The position numbers were made by a program, and so were the translations under genes. Below are positions 29,193 through 38,710 of a stretch of DNA of 64,000 nt, piece by piece. The notes under the pieces were generated by a model. That model had not been told where the DNA came from and did no database searches. It worked only from the letters and a program-made list of their open reading frames with translations. The stretch comes from Clostridium sp. C2-6-12. Lineage in GTDB: Bacteria; Bacillota; Clostridia; Clostridiales; Clostridiaceae. The number at the start of each line of letters is the position of its first letter. Position 1 is the first letter of the stretch. The DNA lies in contig NZ_JAABNP010000010.1 in assembly GCF_009928485.1 (NCBI RefSeq), forward strand, positions 62,001 through 126,000, written 5' to 3'.

Positions 29193-29807
29193 ATGATTTT
29201 AAATAATGATAAAATTAGTTTTGCCAAAAAGAAAAAACAACTAAAGGAAAAGGAATTATTTTCATCAGCCTTTGATTTGTTTCTTGAGCAAGGAATAGAA
29301 AAAACTTCAATTGACGATATTGCAAAAAATGCTGGTGTTGCAAAAGGCACTTTTTATTTATATTTTAGTGATAAATATGATATTTTAAATAAGTTAATTC
29401 TTCAAAAGAGCAATGAAATAATTAAAGAAGGTTTATTCAAGACAAACAGCTTAGGAAGCGAAGATTTTAAAGAAAGAACTTTATTTTTTATAGATTACAT
29501 AATAAACTATTTAAAGGATAATGTATCACTATTAAAACTTATAAATAAAAATATATCTTGGGGGTTATACAGAAAAGCAATAATGACTCCTGCTGAATAT
29601 GATGATGTAAAAAGAGTTTTAGATATATTCATAAAAAACTTAACTAATGAAGGTATGAAAAAAGAAGAAGCTGAAATGACTTTATTTATGATTATCGAAC
29701 TTGTAGGAAGTATTTGTTTTACAACTATAATCTTAAAAGAACCTACTGACATAGACAGTATAAAACCAGTATTATTTAAAAAGATTTTAGCTATGATAAC
29801 AGTTTAA
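29193..29807 (+). CDS. TetR/AcrR family transcriptional regulator
   Basis: A 204-residue regulator. The N-terminal helix-turn-helix lies at about residues 20-65 (FLEQGIEKTSIDDIAKNAGV, then AKGTFYLYFSDKYDIL), and the C-terminal helical ligand domain is unassigned. AGGAGGAAAG precedes the ATG. It stands alone between terminators and is divergent from the ABC-F gene, a possible but unproven target. Confidence 0.9.
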   Translation: MILNNDKISFAKKKKQLKEKELFSSAFDLFLEQGIEKTSIDDIAKNAGVAKGTFYLYFSDKYDILNKLILQKSNEIIKEGLFKTNSLGSEDFKERTLFFIDYIINYLKDNVSLLKLINKNISWGLYRKAIMTPAEYDDVKRVLDIFIKNLTNEGMKKEEAEMTLFMIIELVGSICFTTIILKEPTDIDSIKPVLFKKILAMITV

Positions 29808-29839
29808 AATATCTCAAAATATACTTTTTATTATAAATT

Positions 29840-29895
29840 AGCACCTAAAAGATTTTTATTTACACATTACTTAAAATCTCTTAGGTGCTTTATAT
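29840..29895 (+). terminator. Terminator of the TetR gene
   Basis: AGCACCTAAAAGATTTT pairs with AAAATCTCTTAGGTGCT with one bulge, followed by TTATATTTTC. Confidence 0.75.
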
Positions 29896-30065
29896 TTTCA
29901 TGTGCTTATTAATTATTATTCCAATATATAATATTATTTTTCTTGTTTCCCCTAAATAATATAAAACATAAATATATAGTACAAGTTTAATTAGGTAAGA
30001 ATATAATTGCTGACTGATTCACACTAAATATGTTCTTAGAATAATATATATTGGAGGAGATGCAT

Positions 30066-31373
30066 ATGAAGATAAAAAATAAAAAGGACATCAAAGATCT
30101 ATTTATTGGATTAGATGAAAAAGTTTTTACTTCTGATGGACACCGCGTAAATACAATAAACTTTGATAATGCTGCTACTACTCCGCCTATTAAGTCAAGT
30201 ATTGAATATATAAAAAAATTAAGCAATACTTATGCATCCATAGGAAGGGGTACTGGCCAAAAAGCAGAAATTACAACTAATTTATATAAAGAATCCAAAA
30301 TTTTTTTGATGAATTTTTTCAATATAAAGGATGTAGAAAAATACGTTGTTATTTATGTCAACAATACTACTGAAGGCATAAATAAATTAGCAAAAACTCT
30401 TATTAAAAAACAAGACGATATTGTTTTGACTTCAAGAATGGAGCATCACTCAAATGATTTACCCTGGAGAAACAGGGGAAAAGTAGAATATATTGATGTA
30501 GATGAAAATGGTAGACTAATAATAGAAGACTTAGAGAAAAAATTAAAAGAAAATTACGGTAAAATTAAATATGTATCTCTTACTGGAGCCTCTAATGTAA
30601 CAGGTTATATAAATGACATTCATCTTATAGCAAGAATAGTTCATAAATATAACTGTAAATTAATTATAGATGGTGCACAGCTTGTACCTCACAGAAAAGT
30701 AGATATTAGTGGAAAATCAGAGGATGAACAAATAGATTTTTTAGTATTTTCATCTCATAAAATTTATTCTCCTTTTGGGGTTGGTGTAATAATAGGTTTA
30801 AAAGAAGATTTTATAGATGTTGATCCAGATTATTTTGGTGGTGGAACTGTTGATTTAGTACTTGATAATGAACTCACCTATCTTCCTCCACCTGAAAAAA
30901 ATGAAGCTGGAACCCAAAATTTTTTAGGAGTAATGGCTTTGGTTAATTCTTTAAGAGTTATAAATGCTGTTGGATATGATTATATAGAAAAACATGAAAA
31001 TATTCTTTTAACTCATATAATACAGGGATTAAAAAGCATTCCTAAAATAATTAATTATGGTGACGCTGAAAATTTTGAAGACAGATTAGGAATTACAACT
31101 TTCAATATAGAAAATATGTATCATCATGATGTTGCTCAAATTCTAGCAAATAAAAAAGGAATTTCTGTAAGACACGGTTGGTTTTGTGCTCATCCCTATT
31201 GCAGAAGACTTATGAATGCTACTGAAGCTGAAGCAAAAGAGTTTCTCACAAACCCTGAAAAAAAGATGTTAGGTATGGTAAGAGTAAGCTTTGCCTTGTA
31301 TAATTCACTTGATGAGGTGAATATATTCTTAAATATTATAGAAGATATCTGTCTTGGTAAAATGAATTTGTAA
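30066..31373 (+). CDS. Class V aminotransferase, SufS-like cysteine desulfurase family
   Basis: About 435 residues. FDNAATTPP near the N-terminus, SRMEHHSNDLPWR, IDGAQLVPH, the PLP lysine in SSHKIYSPFGVG and the Cys-bearing SVRHGWFCAHPYC follow the SufS/CsdA pattern. It would remove sulfur from cysteine to form a persulfide, or act on a related substrate. No SufU/IscU partner is adjacent, so a role in Fe-S assembly is uncertain. I take the ATG at 30066, eight bases after GGAGG, over upstream in-frame candidates that overlap the site. It is monocistronic. Confidence 0.82.
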   Translation: MKIKNKKDIKDLFIGLDEKVFTSDGHRVNTINFDNAATTPPIKSSIEYIKKLSNTYASIGRGTGQKAEITTNLYKESKIFLMNFFNIKDVEKYVVIYVNNTTEGINKLAKTLIKKQDDIVLTSRMEHHSNDLPWRNRGKVEYIDVDENGRLIIEDLEKKLKENYGKIKYVSLTGASNVTGYINDIHLIARIVHKYNCKLIIDGAQLVPHRKVDISGKSEDEQIDFLVFSSHKIYSPFGVGVIIGLKEDFIDVDPDYFGGGTVDLVLDNELTYLPPPEKNEAGTQNFLGVMALVNSLRVINAVGYDYIEKHENILLTHIIQGLKSIPKIINYGDAENFEDRLGITTFNIENMYHHDVAQILANKKGISVRHGWFCAHPYCRRLMNATEAEAKEFLTNPEKKMLGMVRVSFALYNSLDEVNIFLNIIEDICLGKMNL

Positions 31374-31428
31374 TTTATATTTCAGGCCTAACAATGGATA
31401 GGACAATATTATTTAATCATAATTTTAT

Positions 31429-31485
31429 GGGATGTATATAATTTGAATATTTAATTCTTATTATATACATCCCATATTTTTATTT
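31429..31485. terminator. Bidirectional terminator between the desulfurase-like gene and pfp
   Basis: GGGATGTATATAAT (31429-31442) pairs perfectly with ATTATATACATCCC (31460-31473), with ATATTTTTATTT on the + side. It lies between convergent genes. Confidence 0.85.
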
Positions 31486-31539
31486 GAAAACATATTAGGC
31501 AATTTATTTATTGATTAATCAAATACTAATTTATACTCT

Positions 31540-32754
31540 TTAGTTAAATACTTTAAATTTAGGAAGATTTCCTTCAAAATTTAATTTTGGCATATCCTTT
31601 ATTAATGGTTCGAAATAAGAATGAGCTTTTTCATTGACAAAATTACCTTCTGAATTAATCCATTCTGTAGGAAAATATCTTACATTATTAGCTACCTTAT
31701 CTGCTTCAATTAAAGAATATTCAGCATCATAAGGCTCATTACATTTTCTAATAATACATACCATTTTCCCTGTTTCACCTTCTGCTGCATATCTTAAGGC
31801 CATTTTTCCTGCTTCGTATGCTTCTGTTAAATCTGTATCCGAAGCACAATGCATTGCACAACGTTGAAGAATTCCAAGTTCTAATGCTTTTACTCTAGTT
31901 GTAAATCCTTGTTCAAGAATTAGCATCCTTAAATAATTTGAAACCCCTCCTAATTGAGCATGTCCGAATGTATCTTGAGATACGCACTCAAACTCAGAGA
32001 CAAATTTTCCTTCTTTATCTCTTATTCCTTCAGAGACTATTATGAAAACTTTATTTTGTTCTTCAAATTTTTCTTTAACATCTTTTAAAAACTTATCTTT
32101 ATCAAATGTTGCTTCTGGAAGATATATAAAGTCAGCAACAGGTTTATTATCTAATTTCGCAATACATGCTGAAGCCGCAAGCCATCCAGTATCTCTTCCC
32201 ATAGTTTCTAGGATGAATATACCATTATTAATATATACTGATGCATCTAAGTAAGTTTCTAGCGCTGTTGTTCCTATAAACTTTGCTGCACTTCCAAAAC
32301 CAGGAGTATGATCAGTAAATTTTAAATCATTATCTATAGTTTTAGGAATTCCCATAAATGTTATATCTATATTATTATGTTTTGCATATCTAGAAAGCTT
32401 TGCAATAGTATCCATTGAATCATTTCCACCGACATAAAAAAATGTTTTTATATCATATTCTTTAAGAATACTTATTAGTTTTTCATATTCTTCACTACAC
32501 GAATCTATATCTTTTAATTTATATCTGCAAGACCCTAGTCCTGAAGATGGTGTAAACCTAAAGTTGTTAATTTCTTCATCAGAAACTGATGATAAATCAA
32601 TTATATTTTTATTTAATATTCCCTCAATCCCATTTAAACCACCATATACTTTTTCAAAAGTTTTTAGTTCTTTATTAGCATGTATTAATCCTACTACACT
32701 CGAATTAATAACTGATGTTGGACCACCAGATTGAGCTATTATACAATTAGACAT
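31540..32754 (-). CDS. pfp: 6-phosphofructokinase, pyrophosphate-dependent type
   Basis: A 404-residue phosphofructokinase. ATP-dependent enzymes have GGDGS and PGTIDND; here they are GGNDSMDT (109-116) and PKTIDND (137-143). The second Asp and the Lys mark PPi users, although the GGN form is a variant of the usual GGDDS. It would phosphorylate fructose-6-phosphate reversibly with PPi. GGAGGG precedes the ATG. It is unlinked to the main glycolytic block but lies in the same window as the membrane pyrophosphatase. Phosphoryl donor preference is inferred from motifs. Confidence 0.85.
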   Translation of the reverse strand: MSNCIIAQSGGPTSVINSSVVGLIHANKELKTFEKVYGGLNGIEGILNKNIIDLSSVSDEEINNFRFTPSSGLGSCRYKLKDIDSCSEEYEKLISILKEYDIKTFFYVGGNDSMDTIAKLSRYAKHNNIDITFMGIPKTIDNDLKFTDHTPGFGSAAKFIGTTALETYLDASVYINNGIFILETMGRDTGWLAASACIAKLDNKPVADFIYLPEATFDKDKFLKDVKEKFEEQNKVFIIVSEGIRDKEGKFVSEFECVSQDTFGHAQLGGVSNYLRMLILEQGFTTRVKALELGILQRCAMHCASDTDLTEAYEAGKMALRYAAEGETGKMVCIIRKCNEPYDAEYSLIEADKVANNVRYFPTEWINSEGNFVNEKAHSYFEPLIKDMPKLNFEGNLPKFKVFN

Positions 32755-32974
32755 GAAATTCCCTCCTTGTTTGCTACACTAAACTCATTAAATATGATAT
32801 ACTTTTTCTTATTAGTAATACACTATTTAATAATATACACTAAAAAAAGTATTTAATAAAGACTTTTTTTAATTTTTATGTGTATTAATAAAAACTTTTT
32901 TAATGTAGTATAACCCTCTTCTAACAGAAATATATTTTTATATACACAAATTTATTGTTTAGAGAGGTACTGAA

Positions 32975-33526
32975 ATGAATATATATGATGTTGTAATAAT
33001 AGGAATTGCACTAGCTATGGATGCCTTTGGAGTAACCTTGGGAATTGGAATAAATCCAATTCTTAATAAAAAACATAAGATAAAATTTATATTATCTTTT
33101 GCATTTTTTCAGTTTTTATTTACATATGCAGGAGGAATTTTAGGATATTTGTTTGATACCTACATTGCAAGTATATCTTCTATTGCTGGTGGAATTATTA
33201 TTTCAATTGTGGGAATACTTATCATAATAGACAGCTTTAAAGAAAAAGAAAATGAAATTTTAATAAAAAACAGTACTTGTCTTATTCTTGGAATCTCAGT
33301 CAGCATAGATGCACTGGTAATTGGTTTTACCGTATTCCATGAAATTTCTTATAAATTATTGCTTTGCATTAATTCTATTTTAGTTGGGCTTATAACTCTA
33401 TTTATCTGCACCTTAGGTTTTATTCTCTGTAAATATATAAAGAAGATAAAATTTGTAACTGAATACTCAAATTTTTTAGCTGGTTTTATTCTGATTTTTT
33501 TTGGTTTAAAAATGATATTTTTTTAA
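32975..33526 (+). CDS. MntP/YtaF-like manganese efflux family membrane protein
   Basis: A 183-residue protein with six membrane segments. LAMDAFGVTLGIG near the start and the mirrored VSIDALVIGFTV in the second half are the repeated Asp-bearing MntP motifs. MntP exports Mn2+; the YtaF branch is linked to sporulation in Bacillus. It lies 58 bases before a Fur-family regulator on the same strand and may be co-transcribed. GAGAGG precedes the ATG. Confidence 0.78.
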   Translation: MNIYDVVIIGIALAMDAFGVTLGIGINPILNKKHKIKFILSFAFFQFLFTYAGGILGYLFDTYIASISSIAGGIIISIVGILIIIDSFKEKENEILIKNSTCLILGISVSIDALVIGFTVFHEISYKLLLCINSILVGLITLFICTLGFILCKYIKKIKFVTEYSNFLAGFILIFFGLKMIFF

Positions 33527-33584
33527 TGAGCTTATGGATGTATGATATAATATACTTAATATTTAGTTGTTAGGGGATATAAAA

Positions 33585-33998
33585 ATGGAACCAATAGAAA
33601 TTCTTAAAGAAAAAAATATTAAAGTTACTAAAGGAAGAATTGAAATTTTAAATATATTAAAAAATTCTGAAACTAGTTTATCTGCCGAAAAAATCCATCA
33701 AATTTATAGATGTAATGACATAAATATTAATTTAAGTACTGTATACAGAACATTAGAATTATTTGAAGAAAAAGAGCTCATAGAAAAAATTACTCTTAAT
33801 GATGGAGTATTTTCATATAAATTAAAAGGAAAAACACATAGACACCATTTAGAGTGTGACATCTGCCATAAGGAAGTTGAAATTCCATGCCCTATGCTTC
33901 AAATTCAGGAAATTGTTCAAAATTCAACAGGATTTACTTTGACAGATCATGACTTAGTCATGAAGGGAATATGTAAGGATTGCAAAAAGAAAAAATAG
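33585..33998 (+). CDS. Fur family metalloregulator
   Basis: A 137-residue Fur/Zur/PerR-type repressor. The N-terminal winged helix has INLSTVYRTLELFEE. The C-terminal dimer domain has THRHHLECDICHK and CKDC, giving the two CxxC pairs of a structural zinc site plus a His-rich metal site. Subtype (Fe, Zn, Mn or peroxide) cannot be decided. I start at the ATG at 33585, well spaced from TTAGGGG; an upstream TTG is not supported. It follows the MntP-like gene. Confidence 0.9.
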   Translation: MEPIEILKEKNIKVTKGRIEILNILKNSETSLSAEKIHQIYRCNDININLSTVYRTLELFEEKELIEKITLNDGVFSYKLKGKTHRHHLECDICHKEVEIPCPMLQIQEIVQNSTGFTLTDHDLVMKGICKDCKKKK

Positions 33999-34012
33999 CT
34001 TTTTAAGCTAGA

Positions 34013-34045
34013 CGTTAGACAAATATTAGTTCTAACGTTTTTTTC
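34013..34045 (+). terminator. Terminator of the Fur-family gene
   Basis: CGTTAG and CTAACG form a stem around a 13-base loop, followed by a run of seven or more T. Confidence 0.82.
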
Positions 34046-34051
34046 ATAAAT

Positions 34052-34096
34052 AAAGAATGACCTCTAATCAAAAATTTGAAAAGAGGTCATTCTTTA
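34052..34096 (-). terminator. Hairpin after ddl
   Basis: AAGAATGACCTCT pairs perfectly with AGAGGTCATTCTT across 18 bases. It lies downstream of ddl and convergent with the Fur-gene terminator. The T-run is weak on both strands. Confidence 0.6.
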
Positions 34097-34175
34097 TAAT
34101 TAAATTTATTTTATTAATTTTAAATGATCTTGTATATAATATATACTGGAAAATACAGCCATAACTAGCTTAAAC

Positions 34176-35081
34176 TTATCTAGTTAATTTCATAGAATCC
34201 TCTATTATCATATCTATCAATTTAGAAAAACTTATATTTAAAGCCGCTGCACTCTTAGGAATCAAACTATTTTTAGTCATTCCCGGAAGTGTATTAACTT
34301 CTAAGATATATGGTATTCCTTCCTCTGTAACTATCATATCAACTCTAGAGTAAACTTCACATTTCAAAGCCTTATAAGTTTCTAATGCCATATTCTCAAC
34401 TTCTTCATGTAAAGTCTTTTCTAATTCTACTACAATTTCCTCTGCTCCCCCATCTTGATATTTTGAAGCAAAATCAAAGAATTCAGATTTAGGTTTTATT
34501 GCAATTACAGGTAGCATTTTATCTCCATAAACAGGACATGTTATTTCATCACCTTTTATAAATTTTTCTATCATAACTTCATTATCCCATTTAAAAGCTT
34601 CTTTAACACAACCTTCAATATCCTTTTCTTCTTTTACAATAAAAGTAGCAACACTTGATCCACCATGAGTTGGTTTAACTACAACTGGATATCCTAGCTC
34701 ATTTATTTTGTTAAAATCTAACTTATCATCTTTTCTTAAATTAATCCAAGGAGCTGTCCTAATTCCTGCTGCCCCTAAAATAGATTTAGATACATCTTTG
34801 TCCATGCACATAGCACTACTTAGAGGACCACAGCCCGAATATGGTATTCCTAGTGTTTGAAGCACTGATTGAACAGTACCATCTTCACCAAATTGACCAT
34901 GCAATGCTAAAAGAGCAAAATCTATTCCTTTAGTTTTTGTTATTATGTCTTCTTTTTTATCTATAACTACTGGTATTACCTCATATTTATTCTTATTTAT
35001 ATTTTCAATTATTGAATTTCCACTTTTTAATGATATTTCTCTTTCTGATGATATACCACCCATTATTACTCCAATTTTCAT
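34176..35081 (-). CDS. ddl: D-alanine--D-alanine ligase
   Basis: A 301-residue ATP-grasp enzyme. It makes D-Ala-D-Ala for peptidoglycan precursors in the cytoplasm. MGGISSEREISLKSG, LHGQFGEDGTVQ, HGGSSVAT and the C-terminal LEVNTLPGMTKNSL are conserved, the last with metal ligands. GGAGG lies before the ATG. It is likely a single-gene unit. Confidence 0.97.
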   Translation of the reverse strand: MKIGVIMGGISSEREISLKSGNSIIENINKNKYEVIPVVIDKKEDIITKTKGIDFALLALHGQFGEDGTVQSVLQTLGIPYSGCGPLSSAMCMDKDVSKSILGAAGIRTAPWINLRKDDKLDFNKINELGYPVVVKPTHGGSSVATFIVKEEKDIEGCVKEAFKWDNEVMIEKFIKGDEITCPVYGDKMLPVIAIKPKSEFFDFASKYQDGGAEEIVVELEKTLHEEVENMALETYKALKCEVYSRVDMIVTEEGIPYILEVNTLPGMTKNSLIPKSAAALNISFSKLIDMIIEDSMKLTR

Positions 35082-35226
35082 GAATAACCTCCAAATGCTT
35101 TATTAATTAATTCTATATTTATTTTAATAAATTTGACAACACATTAAAAGAACCACTAAGTATTCAAATAATCTTACCCGTGGTTCAATTAATTACTATT
35201 ATTACTTACTATAGTTCTTCAAATTA

Positions 35227-35856
35227 CTATTTCGTCTTATTTTCGTATTTACATAAATCATTTAATGGGCATACCCCACATTTAGGCTTTCTCGCAATAC
35301 AGCATCTTCTTCCATGAAATATTAAAAGATGATGCATAAGCGTCCACTCTTTTTTAGGTAATTCTTTTTGAAGCTGCATTTCCACTTCTAGAACATTTTC
35401 CGAATTTGCAAGTCCTAGCCTGTTAGATACTCTAAATACATGGGTATCAACTGCAATAGAAGGAACATTGAAAGCATTAGATAAAACCACATTGGCTGTT
35501 TTTCTGCCTGCACCAGCAAGTGATACTATCCCCTCCATAGTTTGTGGTACTTCTCCATTGAATTTTTCCTTAAGCTGTCTAAACATAAGTATTAAGTTTT
35601 TCGATTTATTTCTATATAAACCAATTTGCTTTATTCTTTCCTCAAGTTGTTCATTTGTTATAGTTAAAAATGCATCTAAATCCGGATACTCTTTAAATAA
35701 ATCTTTTGTAACCTCATTTACCTTTTTATCTGTTGTTTGTGCTGACAATATTGTAGCTATTAGTAATTGAAGAGGTGTTTCAAAATTCAATTCACACTTT
35801 GCATCAGGATATGCTTCTTTCAAAAGTTCTACAATTTTCTTTGTCTTAGCTTTCAT
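35227..35856 (-). CDS. nth: Endonuclease III
   Basis: A 209-residue DNA glycosylase/AP lyase for oxidised pyrimidines. The helix-hairpin-helix LAGAGRKTANVVL holds the catalytic Lys, and the catalytic Asp is in VDTHVFRVSNRLG. The 4Fe-4S cluster motif C-x6-C-x2-C-x5-C is present in CIARKPKCGVCPLNDLCKY. It starts 16 bases after the stop of the acyltransferase gene, so the two are likely co-transcribed. Confidence 0.96.
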   Translation of the reverse strand: MKAKTKKIVELLKEAYPDAKCELNFETPLQLLIATILSAQTTDKKVNEVTKDLFKEYPDLDAFLTITNEQLEERIKQIGLYRNKSKNLILMFRQLKEKFNGEVPQTMEGIVSLAGAGRKTANVVLSNAFNVPSIAVDTHVFRVSNRLGLANSENVLEVEMQLQKELPKKEWTLMHHLLIFHGRRCCIARKPKCGVCPLNDLCKYENKTK

Positions 35857-35872
35857 CTCTTTTATTTGCTCC

Positions 35873-36628
35873 TTATTTATAAATTCCCCTATACTCTTCT
35901 GGCACCAGATTTGCTATTCTTCTCATTAATATGTTCATACACTTATTATCATATTCATGTCTATCTTCATCTTTATCCTTTACAGGAAATTCAATCTTAT
36001 CTCCTATATTTATAACAATCTCTGCTGGATGCCATTTTTCAGCCCCCATATCTCCTTCCTTGCTTATAGGCAATAATATATCGGTTCCTGACATACCAAT
36101 GGGGATTATTTCCGCCTTTGCCATTCTAGCAAATAATAATATCCCTTTTTTACCTTCTATCAATCCACCCGTTCTGCTTCTAGTTCCTTCTGGAAATATT
36201 AAAATATCCTCTCCACTCTTAAGAGCTTTTACAGCATTTGTAATTGCTTCCTTATCTGCTGAACCAGGTTTAATTGGTATATTTTTAACTATTTGAGTCC
36301 CTAGCCTAGTTATTGGATCATCTGATAATTTTACTCCTGCCATAAAAAAGGGATCACTTTTTTCTTTTAAAATTTTTGATAAAACCAATCCATCAGAATT
36401 ACTCAAATGATTACATACAAATATTCTTGGTCTCTTAACATCATCAATTTTATCTATTCCATAAACTTTTATTTTTGCATACTTCCTCAAATAATTAGCA
36501 ACTATTTTTTGAGCGATTTTTATAACAAACCCCTCAGGTAATCTTTTTATAATTGCTATTGCAATTGGTGATAACATATGCTTTTCCCAACCTTTCCAAT
36601 AATAACTTTCTATGTTCTTACTATTCAC
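35873..36628 (-). CDS. plsC: 1-acyl-sn-glycerol-3-phosphate acyltransferase
   Basis: A PlsC-family acyltransferase of up to 251 residues. CNHLSNSDGLVL has the HxxxxD catalytic pair and IFPEGTRSRTGG the acceptor site. It acylates lysophosphatidate to phosphatidate at the membrane. The start is uncertain: a GTG at 36628 gives the longest form without a good ribosome site. The ATG at 36577 begins at MLSPIAIAIIKRLPEG and has purine-rich GGTTGGGAAAAG before it. It leads a unit with nth. Confidence 0.9.
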   Translation of the reverse strand: MNSKNIESYYWKGWEKHMLSPIAIAIIKRLPEGFVIKIAQKIVANYLRKYAKIKVYGIDKIDDVKRPRIFVCNHLSNSDGLVLSKILKEKSDPFFMAGVKLSDDPITRLGTQIVKNIPIKPGSADKEAITNAVKALKSGEDILIFPEGTRSRTGGLIEGKKGILLFARMAKAEIIPIGMSGTDILLPISKEGDMGAEKWHPAEIVINIGDKIEFPVKDKDEDRHEYDNKCMNILMRRIANLVPEEYRGIYK

Positions 36629-36792
36629 TATTTCAAATTATATAAATTTCCTATTTTTATATAAAAACAATAAAATTGTATTTTCTTATAATATCAATAT
36701 ACATTATATATTTTTTCATATACCTATGCAAATTCTTCATATGCTTATATGCACTTAATATATAATTATTAATATTTATTCCCTATACATTG
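36629..36792. other. Intergenic region upstream of plsC
   Basis: AT-rich DNA between plsC and the terminator of the cysteine unit. I see no gene, and no promoter good enough to name. Confidence 0.4.
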
Positions 36793-36834
36793 AAAAAGTA
36801 TGAAAATTAACCACTATAGTGAAATTTTCATACT
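36793..36834 (-). terminator. Terminator of the cysK-cysE unit
   Basis: AGTATGAAAATT pairs perfectly with AATTTTCATACT, with CACTATAGTG in the loop also self-complementary, and TTTTT follows on the - strand. It lies just past the open frame downstream of cysE. Confidence 0.8.
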
Positions 36835-36847
36835 CATTTCTTAATAA

Positions 36848-36982
36848 TTATAATGCATCTTGTAACTTTTCATCTAATAACTGAAATACAAATTTAAAAT
36901 TTTTTGACTTAATAAAACTTCTATAATCAATACTACTGAACTCATCTTTACAAGCAAATAATAATACCTCATCCTTACAGCT
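36848..36982 (-). pseudogene. Short open frame downstream of cysE, no start codon (possible gene remnant)
   Basis: This frame encodes 44 residues including LLFACKDEFSSIDYRSFIKS and KFVFQLLDEKLQDAL before TAA. The mixed acidic and hydrophobic composition looks like real protein rather than AT-rich noise. No ATG, GTG or TTG lies in frame after the preceding stop, although GGATGAGG resembles a ribosome site at its 5' end. It is followed by a terminator, so the cysK-cysE message probably includes it. I do not recognise it. A decayed third gene or an ATT/ATA-type start are both possible. Confidence 0.35.
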
Positions 36983-36993
36983 TTAATATAACA

Positions 36994-37584
36994 CTAAATA
37001 ACCATATCATTGAATATTTTCTTTTTGCGACCTTTTATATCACTTATTTCAATTATAGTCGCTGCTTTTTGTGCCCTTACTATATTTTTAGCTGGACTTC
37101 CTACAGCTGTTGCTTTTGCTGGTACATTTTTTACAACTACAGCATTAGCTCCTATCTTAGCTCCTTCTCCCACAGTAATAGGCCCAAGCACCTTTGCTCC
37201 TGTTCCTATTAGCACATTATTTTCTATAGTAGGATGTCTTTTTCCTATATCCTTTCCTGTTCCTCCTAATGTTACTCCATGATATAACGTAACATTATCT
37301 CCAACTTCAGCAGTTTCTCCAATTACTACTCCCATTCCATGGTCAATAAATAACCCTTTTCCTATTTTAGCTCCTGGATGAATTTCAATTCCAGTGAAAA
37401 ATCTAGATACTTGAGAAACTAACCTAGCTAAGAATAATCTCTTCTTCAAATAAAGAAAATGAGCTATTCTATATGCTATCATTGCATGTATACATGGGTA
37501 TAGCAATAACACTTCTATTTTACTTGTAGCTGCTGGATCTTCATTTAAAATTCTTTGTAAATCATAATTTAATCTTTTAAACAC
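36994..37584 (-). CDS. cysE: Serine O-acetyltransferase
   Basis: A 196-residue left-handed beta-helix acetyltransferase. It makes O-acetylserine from serine and acetyl-CoA. The N-terminal helical domain is followed by hexapeptide repeats ([40 protein letters not shown]) with catalytic His residues. The start is GTG, eight bases after AGGAG. It follows cysK by about 50 bases, and both lie under the Cys T-box leader. The order cysK-cysE makes a two-step cysteine unit. Confidence 0.96.
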   Translation of the reverse strand: MFKRLNYDLQRILNEDPAATSKIEVLLLYPCIHAMIAYRIAHFLYLKKRLFLARLVSQVSRFFTGIEIHPGAKIGKGLFIDHGMGVVIGETAEVGDNVTLYHGVTLGGTGKDIGKRHPTIENNVLIGTGAKVLGPITVGEGAKIGANAVVVKNVPAKATAVGSPAKNIVRAQKAATIIEISDIKGRKKKIFNDMVI

Positions 37585-37633
37585 AGCTTATTCTCCTTTT
37601 TAATAGTTTCAGTAGAATTCTTTTAATTAATTA

Positions 37634-38545
37634 TTAATCATAAAGTCCCATTGATATATATTTTTCTCCTCCATCTGGAGCAACAGCTAATACTTTTTTA
37701 CCTTTACCGAGTATTTTTGCTAATTGGATAGCGGCATATATTGCTGCTCCTGACGATATTCCAACTAATACTCCTTCAGTTTCACCAAAAGCTTTTGCTG
37801 TTTTGAAGGCATCTTCATCTTTTACTTTAATAATTTCATCTACATGTTCTTTTTCAAAAATTCCTGGAACAAACCCTGCTCCAATACCTTGAATTTTATG
37901 TCCCCCTGGATTTCCACCACTTAATACAGGTGAATTATATGGTTCAACAGCAACTGCTTTAATATTAGGGTTTTTCTTCTTTAAATTTTTAGATAAACCA
38001 ATTACTGTCCCACCACTTCCAACTCCTGCAACAAATGCATCTAAATCTGGAATGTCTTTATATATTTCTTCTGCTGTTGTTTCATAATGCTTTTCTGGAT
38101 TTGCTATATTTTCAAATTGTTGAGGAATAAAATATCCTTCCTGACTTCCTATTTCTGTTGCTTTCTCTATAGCACCTTTCATTCCTTTTGAACCATCTGT
38201 AAGAATAAGTTCTGCTCCATAAGCTTTAATTAAATCTCTTCTTTCTTTACTCATTGTTTCAGGCATAATAATAATAACTTTATATCCCTTTAATCTTCCT
38301 ACAAGTGCAAGCCCTATTCCTGTATTTCCACTAGTTGGTTCTACTATTGTTATTCCAGGCTTTAATACACCTTCTTTTTCTGCTCTTTCTATCATTCCAA
38401 GTGCAGCTCTATCTTTAACACTTCCACCTAAATTAAATTTTTCAAGCTTCACATATACATCTGCCATATTTTCATCTTTGATTAAGTTGTTTACCTTTAA
38501 AATTGGTGTATTACCTATTAGTTCTAATCCTCCATTATAAATCAT
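37634..38545 (-). CDS. cysK: Cysteine synthase A (O-acetylserine sulfhydrylase)
   Basis: A 303-residue fold-type II PLP enzyme. It makes cysteine from O-acetylserine and sulfide. The PLP lysine is in [14 protein letters not shown], the substrate loop is [13 protein letters not shown], and the phosphate-binding loop is in [10 protein letters not shown]. It can form a complex with CysE. GAGGAGG precedes the ATG. It lies about 165 bases after the T-box terminator and is the first gene of the unit. Confidence 0.97.
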   Translation of the reverse strand: MIYNGGLELIGNTPILKVNNLIKDENMADVYVKLEKFNLGGSVKDRAALGMIERAEKEGVLKPGITIVEPTSGNTGIGLALVGRLKGYKVIIIMPETMSKERRDLIKAYGAELILTDGSKGMKGAIEKATEIGSQEGYFIPQQFENIANPEKHYETTAEEIYKDIPDLDAFVAGVGSGGTVIGLSKNLKKKNPNIKAVAVEPYNSPVLSGGNPGGHKIQGIGAGFVPGIFEKEHVDEIIKVKDEDAFKTAKAFGETEGVLVGISSGAAIYAAIQLAKILGKGKKVLAVAPDGGEKYISMGLYD

Positions 38546-38710
38546 AATATTCTCCTCCTCAAAAATTTATACAATATTTTATTATTTTTTATTCTTAGTT
38601 TTAGTATTATTTTTATACTCCCTAAATATATCAGTTCTAATAAGCTAAATGATAATTATATACACATATATTTTTAATATTACATAATAGTTTAGAACTT
38701 AAAATATAAC

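Noticed and set aside
35931-36296. 121-codon + strand open frame opposite plsC
   Set aside because: Antisense shadow of plsC; Ser/Ile-rich with no ribosome site.
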